The notes under the pieces: model-generated
What the model was told of the DNA's origin: nothing
The model's database searches: none
What the model saw: only the letters and a program-made list of their open reading frames with translations
Origin: Rhodocyclales bacterium
GTDB taxonomy: Bacteria; Pseudomonadota; Gammaproteobacteria; Burkholderiales; Rhodocyclaceae
Length of the DNA stretch: 64,000 bases
Assembly: GCA_003105015.1 (NCBI GenBank)
Contig: PQAF01000039.1
Coordinates: forward strand, 1 to 64,000
Direction: 5' to 3'
Part shown: piece after piece, positions 53,551 to 62,022 of the stretch
How positions within the stretch are numbered: position 1 is the stretch's first letter
Layout: the number at the start of each line of letters is the position of its first letter
Made by a program: the position numbers and the translations under genes

Positions 53551-53582
53551 CAAGGGATGATTGATTGCATCGAGGTTAGAGC

Positions 53583-54674
53583 GTGAAAATTGTAACGGTA
53601 GTAGGGGCGCGCCCCCAGTTCATAAAGGCATCGGTGCTATCGCGTGCGTTTGCGGAAGATAATGCGGTGGAAGAATTGCTCGTCAACACCGGCCAGCATT
53701 ATGACGATAATATGGCCGGAATATTCTTCGAGCAACTTAGCTTGCCTGCACCGCATGTGAACCTCGGGATCGGTTCGGGTACACACGGGCGGCAGACTGG
53801 CGAAATGCTCAGCGCAGTCGAAAAAATTCTGCTAGAGAGCCGTCCGGACGCCATGCTCGTCTACGGCGACACTAATTCGACGCTGGCAGGTGCCCTGGCA
53901 GCGGCCAAGCTCAACATTCCCATCGCCCACGTCGAAGCTGGTCTGCGATCGTTCAACCGGCGCATGCCTGAAGAAATTAACCGGGTACTGACCGATCACA
54001 GTTCGCACTGGCTTTTCACACCGACAGCCACGGCGCGCGACAATCTCCTGCGCGAGGGCTTACCCACTGAGCGTATCTTCGAGGTGGGTGACATCATGCT
54101 CGATGTCGCAAGGGCATTCGTGGCGGACGCCGAACGCGCAAGCACGATTCTCGAGAGGGTTGGCCTCGTTGTAGGTCAGTACGTGCTAGCCACAATCCAT
54201 CGGGCGGAGAATACTGACAGCACCGAACGTCTCCAGGTTATCCTTCGGGCGCTGGCCGCTACCGCCCGGAGCGTACCAGTTGTGCTACCTATCCACCCGC
54301 GGACGCGCGCAGCGTTGCGCACGTCCGCTGAAGCAGAAGCCTCCCTGCGCGAACTCCGTGTAATCGACCCCGTTGGCTTCTTTGATATGCTCGTACTGGA
54401 GAGGAATGCCGCGCTCGTTGCAACGGATTCCGGCGGCGTGCAGAAAGAAGCGTTTTTCCACGGGGTGCCGTGCGTGACCTTGCGCGAAGAGACAGAATGG
54501 GTCGAACTAATCGAACTAGGCTGGAATCGACTTGCGCCCCCAACTTGCGAGAAGTCGATCCGAGAAGCTATTGACGCCGCCCTGGGCTCGCGCGGGCTAG
54601 ACGCCGCACCATTTGGCGACGGCACAACCGCACAACAGATCAAACGCACACTGCTTGCACACCATGCTGCGTGA
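53583..54674 (+). CDS. wbpI: UDP-HexNAc 2-epimerase, WecB/WbpI family
   Basis: This 363-residue non-hydrolysing 2-epimerase has VVGARPQFIKASVL, NTGQHYDDNMAGIFFEQL, HVEAGLRSFNRRMPEEINR and VATDSGGVQKEAFFHGVPC, all family signatures with the expected acidic and His residues. In general such enzymes epimerise UDP-GlcNAc, or in the WbpI branch UDP-2,3-diacetamido-glucuronate to the manno form. Because wbpA, B, D and E are present, the WbpI reaction is the better assignment, but sequence alone cannot exclude the WecB reaction. Confidence 0.85.
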   Translation: MKIVTVVGARPQFIKASVLSRAFAEDNAVEELLVNTGQHYDDNMAGIFFEQLSLPAPHVNLGIGSGTHGRQTGEMLSAVEKILLESRPDAMLVYGDTNSTLAGALAAAKLNIPIAHVEAGLRSFNRRMPEEINRVLTDHSSHWLFTPTATARDNLLREGLPTERIFEVGDIMLDVARAFVADAERASTILERVGLVVGQYVLATIHRAENTDSTERLQVILRALAATARSVPVVLPIHPRTRAALRTSAEAEASLRELRVIDPVGFFDMLVLERNAALVATDSGGVQKEAFFHGVPCVTLREETEWVELIELGWNRLAPPTCEKSIREAIDAALGSRGLDAAPFGDGTTAQQIKRTLLAHHAA

Positions 54675-54725
54675 GCCTTACCGCACGGGTAGGCTTTCCG
54701 GACAAATTCCGTAGTAAAGCAAACA

Positions 54726-56471
54726 ATGCCACAAGTCGATCAAAATAACCCGGAAGAGGAGCCTGCGACGGCATCCGACGCTGCCGCGTGGGCAATCCGT
54801 TTCCGTGAGCGTACGGGCCGCGCTCCACGGATTTTGCACGTAGGCAACATAGCCAACAACGCCTATATCAACGCGAAGCTGCTAAATGAGGCAGGGCTCG
54901 ACTGCGATGTGATCTGCTACGGTTACTATCACATTATGGGCTGTCCCGAATGGGAAGATGCCGATTTCTCCAGAAATTATGGTGACCAGTTCAAGCCAGA
55001 CTGGGAGGCGGCCGGCGTAAAGAACTTCATACGGCCGCGCTGGTTCGCGCAAGGACCAATGGAGTATTGCATTGAATATCTTATTGCTAAACGTGAAGGG
55101 CGCCTACGAGAAGCCGAGAGATTTTGGCTCAAGCTTGGGATATTAAATCAGAGTTATTCCAACACGAATCCAACAGACAAGAAAAAAATCTATCGGCGCT
55201 GGACTTGGTTTCAGCATAAGGCTGCAAGAATAAAACGAGGTTTGGCGTATGTGTCTACAGCCAATGGCGTCGCGTCTAGGATCGCAGGGAGTTGTGATGC
55301 TGGTCTTATTGCCACAAAGACAAAAAGCGAAATTGCGCGCCTGTTTGTGACTTGGTGTTTGATTTCAGCCGCTCTTATTATAAGAATGGCTTGCCTACCA
55401 TTTCGACATTTCTTAATTGCACAAAGGAATCAAATATATTCATTTGATAATAAAGTTGCCGAACTCATAGACAAATATGCAGAGCTATTTCCATCGCGCC
55501 CAGATCCACTTACTCCCATAGATCTTGAGAGTTATCGACTAAAAGTGCCGCAATGGCACCGTTTGTTTGAATTTTATGACTTGGTGCAGGCATATGCGAC
55601 AGATCCTGTTTTGCCGTTACTGTCAGGTCATCCGTATATTGCATTTGAACATGGAACTATCCGTAACATTCCTTACGAAGATTCCACCCAAGGGCGTTTG
55701 TGCGCATTGAGTTATCGACTATCCGACTGGACTGTAGTTACTAACGCAGACAATATGAACTCGGCCAGACGTATTGGAATCCAAAATTACACATTCGTCC
55801 CTCACCCCGTTAACGAGGACGGAATTAGAGACGCAAATTTCGACACATCTTTGCGCAAGGAACTGTTGTCAAAACTAAATGCTACTTACCTTGTTTTCCA
55901 TCCGGCAAGGCAACATTGGTCTGAAAAACGGCACCCAGATTGGGAAAAGGGCAATGATATTTTTTTGAGAGGCTTTGCACGTTTTGTGCACGAAGTGGAA
56001 AAGCGGGCTGCGGTTGTCCTTGTTGAGTGGGGGGCTTCCGTTGAAGATAGCCGGGCACTAATCGAACGCCTCGGTATTACAGATCATGTCATATGGGTGC
56101 CTCCGATGCCTCACAGAAGAATGGTGGAGTATATCCGGGCATGTGACTTGGTTGCAGATCAATTCTTTCTTGGTGCTTTCGGGAGCACCCTACCTAAAGC
56201 GCTCGCGTGCGGTCGTGTTTCCATGCTTTATTTAGATCCTGAAATTCATCGCGAGTGCTTTCATGAAATGCCGCCTGTGTTGAGTGCCAAGACATCAGAC
56301 GAGGTTTTCCTCCAACTTTCTTTTGCACACGGAAATAAAAAGGAGATAGAGGAGATCCAGGAGCAAGGAAAGCAATGGTATCAAAGGTACCATTCAAATA
56401 AGGCTATCGCAGACAAGCTAATGTCAATCTACTCTTGCATCCTAGATAAATCCCCTGAGCTGTCGGATTAA
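54726..56471 (+). CDS. Putative glycosyltransferase, AT-rich gene
   Basis: This 581-residue protein starts with a GT-B-like N-terminus (RAPRILHVGNIANNAYINAKLLNEAGLDCDVICYGYYHIMG). A long insertion (about residues 125-245, with one hydrophobic stretch FVTWCLISAALIIRMACL) follows, then a donor-binding half with VFHPARQHWSEKRHPDWEKGNDIFLRGF and LVADQFFLGAFGSTLPKALACGRVSMLYLDPE. Its codon use and base composition are much more AT-rich than most of the locus, which suggests separate acquisition. The substrate is unknown. Confidence 0.75.
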   Translation: MPQVDQNNPEEEPATASDAAAWAIRFRERTGRAPRILHVGNIANNAYINAKLLNEAGLDCDVICYGYYHIMGCPEWEDADFSRNYGDQFKPDWEAAGVKNFIRPRWFAQGPMEYCIEYLIAKREGRLREAERFWLKLGILNQSYSNTNPTDKKKIYRRWTWFQHKAARIKRGLAYVSTANGVASRIAGSCDAGLIATKTKSEIARLFVTWCLISAALIIRMACLPFRHFLIAQRNQIYSFDNKVAELIDKYAELFPSRPDPLTPIDLESYRLKVPQWHRLFEFYDLVQAYATDPVLPLLSGHPYIAFEHGTIRNIPYEDSTQGRLCALSYRLSDWTVVTNADNMNSARRIGIQNYTFVPHPVNEDGIRDANFDTSLRKELLSKLNATYLVFHPARQHWSEKRHPDWEKGNDIFLRGFARFVHEVEKRAAVVLVEWGASVEDSRALIERLGITDHVIWVPPMPHRRMVEYIRACDLVADQFFLGAFGSTLPKALACGRVSMLYLDPEIHRECFHEMPPVLSAKTSDEVFLQLSFAHGNKKEIEEIQEQGKQWYQRYHSNKAIADKLMSIYSCILDKSPELSD

Positions 56472-56475
56472 GCTC

Positions 56476-57666
56476 ATGCGGGTATTTGCAATCACAGTGC
56501 TCGATGGGTTGGTTGTTACTTTATTACCATTCTTTTGGCTTGGTAGGCTAATAATATTGGGATTGATGCGGGGGTTAAGGATGCGGCCAATTTCGATTTG
56601 GTCTGGCGCCCCGATCATATGCATGGCAAAAAACTGCAAGGCAGAGCGGACGCTTGGATTCAACTCCCGGTCTCTGGTTAGAAGTACTTATTACATTACT
56701 GACGAGTTCGATTTTGACCTTTCACGAGCGTCCAGAGGGAACAGATTTCTCTCGTTAGGATTGATTTACTTTTCTTTCCTAGTAGCCTGCGCGCTCGCCA
56801 AGCAGGTGCATGCCTATGTTGACGGGGGAATTCTTCCTTCGCGGGTTCGACGACATTTCAATCCATTGGAATTATTTATCTATCGCTTATTAGGAATTCG
56901 TCTGTTTATTTGGACTTACGGCGCAGACGTCCGTACGCGTAATGCGACGATAGGCCTTGGCCAGCCGAATTGCTGTACGGATTGCACACAAATTGGCATG
57001 GCATGTATCTGCGATACCGCACAGGGCGAAGAAAATTATGTTCGGGTGTACAAAACTGCTGCAGCAGTGTTCTCGATGGGAGACATGATTGAGTACACGC
57101 CAGGAAGCCGCAATGATCTGTTTTTCTGGCCAATCGATCTTGCAGCACAAGGCGGGAAACGCTACCAACCGGTGTATCCCTCTGGCGATCGCAATCGGCC
57201 ACTCCGCGTAGTCCATGCACCTAATCATCGCGAGTTTAAGGGATCGCGATATTTGGAACAGGCGGTAGCAAGTCTGCGGCAGGAGAACGTAGAGATTGAG
57301 TTGATATTAGTTGAACGCCGCTCTAATGAGGAAGCATTGGAGATTTACAAATCAGCAGATGTGATTTTCGATCAATGCCTAATTGGGTTTCACGGTTATT
57401 TTGCCTTGGAGGCGATGGCCTTGGGCAAGCCGGTCATGTGCTTTATCAGGAAGCCGGACAAATATCTGTTGCATCCGGAGGAATGCCCGATAATCAATAC
57501 CCACGTGACGACCTTGAAGGAGGATCTTCGCCGGGTCATGGCCCGGCGGGGCGAACTGGGGGAGATTGGCCGTCGCGGACGCAGCTACATCGAGAAGCAC
57601 TTTTCGCTTGAGGCATTTGCGGTGCGTCTGGAGCGTACATATCGTGAACTGGGAGTGGTTGCATGA
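56476..57666 (+). CDS. Glycosyltransferase with CxxC...CxC motif, AT-rich
   Basis: This 396-residue protein has a hydrophobic N-terminus (LDGLVVTLLPFFWLGRLIILGL). It then closely parallels the glycosyltransferase half of the protein at 46625: WTYGADVRTRN, the same C-x2-C-x6-C-x-C spacing (CTDCTQIGMACIC), SMGDMIEYTPG, FFWPIDL, HAPNHREFKGSRYLEQAV and GYFALEAMALGKPVMCFIR. The cysteines could bind a metal. It lacks the C5-epimerase domain. Composition is AT-rich for most of its length, then GC-rich in the last third. Confidence 0.8.
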   Translation: MRVFAITVLDGLVVTLLPFFWLGRLIILGLMRGLRMRPISIWSGAPIICMAKNCKAERTLGFNSRSLVRSTYYITDEFDFDLSRASRGNRFLSLGLIYFSFLVACALAKQVHAYVDGGILPSRVRRHFNPLELFIYRLLGIRLFIWTYGADVRTRNATIGLGQPNCCTDCTQIGMACICDTAQGEENYVRVYKTAAAVFSMGDMIEYTPGSRNDLFFWPIDLAAQGGKRYQPVYPSGDRNRPLRVVHAPNHREFKGSRYLEQAVASLRQENVEIELILVERRSNEEALEIYKSADVIFDQCLIGFHGYFALEAMALGKPVMCFIRKPDKYLLHPEECPIINTHVTTLKEDLRRVMARRGELGEIGRRGRSYIEKHFSLEAFAVRLERTYRELGVVA

Positions 57667-58553
57667 CAGTATTGGTGATCGGCAGCGGCGGCTATATGGG
57701 GCGCCATTTGATGGTCGGGTTGTCGCATTCAGGTGTTGGCGCCAGAGGAACCAGCTCGTCCGACGGAACCGGCATTGATCCGGAAAGCGGGCTGTTGCCG
57801 GAGACATTCACCGTACCTCCCGGCACCTCGGCCGTGGTGTACATGGCCCAGTCGCCCCGCTACCGGGAAGTGCCCGAACAGGCGGCGCACGTGCTCGCCG
57901 TAAACACACTATCCGCCGTTCGCGCGGCGACTTTGGCCCGTGCCGTGGGCGTCCAGCGCTTCATATATGTATCGACGGGAACGGTATACGCCCCGTCATT
58001 TGCCCCCCTCTCCGAGGACTCGCCGGTTCGGCGCGATAGTTGGTATGTGCTCAGCAAATTGCACGGAGAGGAGGCCCTGGCCTTGTTTCGCCCGGACATG
58101 GAGGTGATCGTCGTGCGGCCATTCGGAATCTATGGCCCGCAACAGAGCGGTCGCCTGGTGCCGAACCTCATTCAGTCAGTGAAGACCGGCCGCCCGATTA
58201 CGCTGCAGGCCCGGCCGGATTTGGCCGAAGACAAGGAGGGGCTCAGAATTTCGCTTTGCTATGTCGACGACGCAATCGAAATACTCATCGGCTTGCTGCG
58301 CAAAGGCGGACCGGCATGCCTGAACTTGGCTGGCGCCGAGTCGCTTTCAATACGCGCCATGGCGGAAGCGATCGGGTCCCGCTTGGGGCGTGAGCCGGTC
58401 TTCGAATTGTCCAGATCACCGCGGGATTCCGATCTGATTGCCGATACGCGCAATTTGGTCAGAACAATGTCCCCACGGTTCACCTCGTTTTCCGATGGGG
58501 TGGGACAAATGCTTCGGGAGGGTGCGAATGCTGCTTGCACAGAAATCAGATGA
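57663..58553 (+). CDS. NAD-dependent epimerase/dehydratase family protein
   Basis: This 296-residue extended short-chain dehydrogenase has a degenerate nucleotide site (VLVIGSGGYMGRHLM), a Ser/Thr motif VSTGTVYAP and a Tyr-x3-Lys in WYVLSKLHGEE. It is shorter than the epimerases upstream and may be a reductase or dehydratase acting on a nucleotide sugar. Start and stop overlap the neighbouring genes by four bases on each side, so it is tightly embedded in the operon. Confidence 0.8.
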   Translation: MTVLVIGSGGYMGRHLMVGLSHSGVGARGTSSSDGTGIDPESGLLPETFTVPPGTSAVVYMAQSPRYREVPEQAAHVLAVNTLSAVRAATLARAVGVQRFIYVSTGTVYAPSFAPLSEDSPVRRDSWYVLSKLHGEEALALFRPDMEVIVVRPFGIYGPQQSGRLVPNLIQSVKTGRPITLQARPDLAEDKEGLRISLCYVDDAIEILIGLLRKGGPACLNLAGAESLSIRAMAEAIGSRLGREPVFELSRSPRDSDLIADTRNLVRTMSPRFTSFSDGVGQMLREGANAACTEIR

Positions 58554-59386
58554 ACTTTCAGTGCATCCAGTGTGGCAAGGAGCTTAGCCTTCCGCTAACG
58601 CCGCAGAGATTCACTTGCCCATCCTGTTCCATGGGCTATACAGGGGGTGCCCGGTATCTCCGGTGCGAAACCCATGCAAAATTGCTGGCCAAATTCGGTG
58701 AGCAATATTTGCGCAACAAAGTGCTCAACAACAATGCCGATCTCGTATATAGCCGGGTCGAAGGCGGATCGCTGTCGACGGATAATCGCGAGGATGTGCG
58801 TGCTTTCTCCGAGTTCGTGGCCACCCATGCTCGTTTCGGGACGGTTCTTGATGTTGGTTGCGGGCCTCTGCCCCTGCCGGCTTATCTGAAGTCACTGAAA
58901 GCGGCTGGCGCCGAGATTGTCGGGCTTGACCCGATCGATTCGTCGGATTTCGACGGCGTAAGAATTGTGGGAAATAGTGAGTTCATCCCGCTGCCTGCGG
59001 CGTTGGTCGACACGGTCATATTTGCGACCAGCCTTGATCACGTGGTCGACCTTGGGGCGACAATTACCGAAGCTAGAAGGGTCATCCGGCCCGGCGGCGT
59101 GCTGATTGCCTGGATGAGCGATCACAAAAGGCCATGGTGGCGGCGACTGCTCAGTGGCCTGAAGGTTCGGTGGAGGAGCTTAAGGGCGGGATATCCCATG
59201 CATCACTACCGCATCTATCCGCCGGATGTCGTGGTTTATATTCCTTCATGGGCAGTCGACCCTTTTCATTGCTATCACGAGAATCCTGATGACCTGACCA
59301 GGAAAATGGTGAGCGCCGGATTCAGACGGACGGTCTTGGATTATCGTGGACGGGACGAAGTCTTTCTTTGTTTTGAGGCGGTCTGA
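58550..59386 (+). CDS. Zinc-ribbon class I methyltransferase
   Basis: This 278-residue protein begins with two CxxC pairs (CIQCGKE and CPSCSMGY), a small zinc ribbon seen in several sugar C- and O-methyltransferases. The SAM motif VLDVGCGPLPLPAYL (about residue 100) and LPAALVDTVIFATSLDHVVDL follow. The ATG at 58550 overlaps the upstream stop. It may modify a sugar made by the preceding dehydrogenase-like protein; the substrate is unknown. Confidence 0.83.
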   Translation: MNFQCIQCGKELSLPLTPQRFTCPSCSMGYTGGARYLRCETHAKLLAKFGEQYLRNKVLNNNADLVYSRVEGGSLSTDNREDVRAFSEFVATHARFGTVLDVGCGPLPLPAYLKSLKAAGAEIVGLDPIDSSDFDGVRIVGNSEFIPLPAALVDTVIFATSLDHVVDLGATITEARRVIRPGGVLIAWMSDHKRPWWRRLLSGLKVRWRSLRAGYPMHHYRIYPPDVVVYIPSWAVDPFHCYHENPDDLTRKMVSAGFRRTVLDYRGRDEVFLCFEAV

Positions 59387-59392
59387 GCTTCC

Positions 59393-60835
59393 ATGGCTGC
59401 GCTGATTCGGTGGTCTGTGGTGCCCATGCTGGCCTACGGACTGGCGGAAGGCCTGTCGCGCGGCCTCAATTTGATGGCACTGCCTCTGATGACCCGGTTA
59501 TTCTCTACGCAGGATTTCGGGCGGATTGCGCTGATCATGAGCTTGGTCGGCTTCGTCGGGCTGCTTGCCAATTGCGGCCTGGGAAACGCAGCCCACCGGT
59601 ATTATTTCGACCGCCATGCTACGTCCGCAACCCGCGCGTCCACGATTTCCGCAGGCCTGTGGAGCTTGGTCGCGTTGTCGTTCCTCTGCGTCGCGGTGGC
59701 GGTTGCCCTGGCGGCGGGCGCCGTATTTTTTGGCGCCTGGGTGGGTAGGGAATTGCTGTGGCCGATCATTATCGGCTTGGCTGCAGTGGTACCCATACAG
59801 TTGCTGCAGTATGGACAGGATGTGCTCAGGCTTTATTCGGCACACTGGCAATACCTCTTCATTGTCGTCCTGAAGACGCTGATTGCTTATGCGATCGGCT
59901 TGTCGCTGGTGTACTGGTTCGATGCCGGGCTGGATGGGTATTTCAGCGGATTGTTGCTCGGCTACCTTGCGCTGGTTCCGTGGACCATAGCGGCGATGCG
60001 GCGCGATCTCACTTTGCGCTTGGAGCGTGATGATGCGAAAAAGCTGCTCACGTATGGCTATCCCTTCGTAATTGCCGGATTTGCGCAATGGCTGATTTCG
60101 TCAATCGATCTTTGGGTTCTGGGGGCGTTGCGGGATCCGGCGGAAGTGGGCATCTATTCACTAAGCTTGAAGCTGGCGGCGATCGTGTCGCTGTGCACAA
60201 GCGCATTCGGGCTGGCATGGTCGCCCCTGATACTCCGTCTGCACGCGGAACATCCCGACTACAGGCGGATTGCAGGGCTGATGCTGACCAGGCTTGCCAC
60301 GGTGCTGTTTTTATTCGCTGCAGCGGTTGCCGCCCTTGTACCGCACCTGTTCGACTGGTTCATTCCTGTCGAATACGGCCGTCCATCAGTGCTGGTGGCC
60401 ATACTTTCTCTGTCGGTCGCCATTGCGGGCACGGCCCAGATTACCATCCTGGGCATGGTCTTTGAAAAACGTTCGGATTTGATCGCCAAGATGACCTGGG
60501 TCGTTGCGGGGTTCTCGGTTCTGTCCTGCACGGGACTAGTTGCCTGGCTGGGCTTGCTCGGCGCGGCACTTTCGAATCTTCTGGTTTCCCTAATGCTTAC
60601 GGCAAGCTACTTGCTGCTGACGCAAAAAATTCATGCGATCGAAGTGAGTCGGCGCGACATGGTGAAGCTGGGGGGCTTGGGAGGCCTTGCTGCTTTGCTG
60701 ACGGTCGGCTTGGCGCAAACTGCCCCTTCGCTCGAGTGGGCGATCGCGAAAGCCACCTTTCTGGTATTCATGTTCCTGCTGGTCTGGCGAAAGGGGTATT
60801 TCTCCAACCCAATGGCGCGGAGCAATGCGGACTGA
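59393..60835 (+). CDS. wzx: Wzx-type polysaccharide flippase (MOP superfamily)
   Basis: This 480-residue integral membrane protein has about 12-14 hydrophobic segments and the typical start LAYGLAEGLSRGLNLMALPLMTRLFSTQDFGRIALI. The second half begins near FVIAGFAQWLISSIDLWVLGALRDPAEVGIYSLSLKLA, as in oligosaccharide flippases and O-antigen translocases. It would move single lipid-linked units for Wzy polymerisation. No wzy gene is recognised in the window. Its presence beside an ABC exporter suggests two export routes or two polymers. Confidence 0.85.
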   Translation: MAALIRWSVVPMLAYGLAEGLSRGLNLMALPLMTRLFSTQDFGRIALIMSLVGFVGLLANCGLGNAAHRYYFDRHATSATRASTISAGLWSLVALSFLCVAVAVALAAGAVFFGAWVGRELLWPIIIGLAAVVPIQLLQYGQDVLRLYSAHWQYLFIVVLKTLIAYAIGLSLVYWFDAGLDGYFSGLLLGYLALVPWTIAAMRRDLTLRLERDDAKKLLTYGYPFVIAGFAQWLISSIDLWVLGALRDPAEVGIYSLSLKLAAIVSLCTSAFGLAWSPLILRLHAEHPDYRRIAGLMLTRLATVLFLFAAAVAALVPHLFDWFIPVEYGRPSVLVAILSLSVAIAGTAQITILGMVFEKRSDLIAKMTWVVAGFSVLSCTGLVAWLGLLGAALSNLLVSLMLTASYLLLTQKIHAIEVSRRDMVKLGGLGGLAALLTVGLAQTAPSLEWAIAKATFLVFMFLLVWRKGYFSNPMARSNAD

Positions 60836-62013
60836 TGTGCCAGGACGTCGGGAAAACCGGTAAATCAAACCGATTGCACATCCTGCACTGTCCCACCACC
60901 ACCGGGGGCAACCCGCAGGGATTGGCTAGGGCCGAACGCCTGGTAGGCCTCGACAGCCGCTCCGTCGCATTCACGCAAAACTATATCGCCTACCGCGGCG
61001 ACGAAGTGCTCTGGGAGGAGGGGACTCCGTTGTGGGTGCAGCAGTGGCGCTGCTGGAAACTCTTGAAGCGTGCCTGCCGGGAGTTTGATGCCGTACACTA
61101 CAATGCCGGTAGCTCGATATTGCCATGGAGCTTTTCCAGCCGATGGGCATCGCCGGGTTCGCCGAAGTGGATGCTCTACACCGCGTATGCGAATGTCTGC
61201 AGGCGGATCGAACGTGCGCTGCTCCGGAATAAAGTGATTGCCGTAACTTTCCAGGGAGACGATGCTCGACAAGGCGACTATTGCCGGCAGCATTTCAACA
61301 TTTCGATCGCGCATGAAACCGGCGACAGCTACTACACGCCCGCATCAGACGAGCGGACACGCCAGCGCATCGCCTGGTTCGACGAATATGCGGACCTGAT
61401 TTACGCGGTGAATCCGGATCTGCTGTGGGTGCTGCCGAAGCGGGCGCGGTTCGTGCCTTACGCACACCTGGATATCGCAGATTGGCTGCCGGTGGACAAG
61501 GCGCCGACGGATACGCCGGTCGTGATCCATGCGCCGAGTCACCGCGGTGCCAAGGGCACCAAGTTCATTCTCGAGGCTGTCGATCGCTTGAAGGCGGAAG
61601 GCATTTCGTTCGAGTTCATTCTGGTTGAAAAATTGTCGAATGCTGAGGCGCGCAAGCTCTACGAACGCGCCGATCTCGTCGTCGATCAGTTGCTGGCAGG
61701 CTGGTATGGCGGCTTTGCAGTGGAAGCCATGGCGCTCGGGAAGCCGGTCATCTGCTATCTGCGCGAATCGGACTTCGGCTTTCTGCCGGAGGACATGCGC
61801 TCGGAGCTGCCGCTGATCAACGCCAGGCCCGACAATTTTTGCAAAGTGCTGCGCGAATGGCTGACTGTCCGGCGCAGAGAACTCTGGGCGAGAGGTGGGA
61901 CCTGCCGGCAGTATGTCGAGCGCTGGCATGATCCGGTGCGCATCGCGCGGGACATCAAGGCCGACTACGAACGCATTGCGCGGGCGAAGGGCTTGCCCGT
62001 CGCGACAGGATAA
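60835..62013 (+). CDS. Glycosyltransferase (locus paralogue family)
   Basis: This 392-residue protein starts at an ATG overlapping the flippase stop. LHILHCPTTTGGNPQGLARAERLVGLDS, VIAVTFQGDDARQGDYC, HAPSHRGAKGTKFILEAVDRLKAEGISFEFILVEKLSNAEARKLYERADLVVDQLLAGWYGGFAVEAMALGKPVICYLRE and VERWHDPVRIARDI match the protein at 48821 closely. The two probably arose by duplication and add related sugars. The donor is unknown; the C-terminal half is the nucleotide-sugar site. Confidence 0.84.
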   Translation: MCQDVGKTGKSNRLHILHCPTTTGGNPQGLARAERLVGLDSRSVAFTQNYIAYRGDEVLWEEGTPLWVQQWRCWKLLKRACREFDAVHYNAGSSILPWSFSSRWASPGSPKWMLYTAYANVCRRIERALLRNKVIAVTFQGDDARQGDYCRQHFNISIAHETGDSYYTPASDERTRQRIAWFDEYADLIYAVNPDLLWVLPKRARFVPYAHLDIADWLPVDKAPTDTPVVIHAPSHRGAKGTKFILEAVDRLKAEGISFEFILVEKLSNAEARKLYERADLVVDQLLAGWYGGFAVEAMALGKPVICYLRESDFGFLPEDMRSELPLINARPDNFCKVLREWLTVRRRELWARGGTCRQYVERWHDPVRIARDIKADYERIARAKGLPVATG

Positions 62014-62022
62014 GGCCGGATC

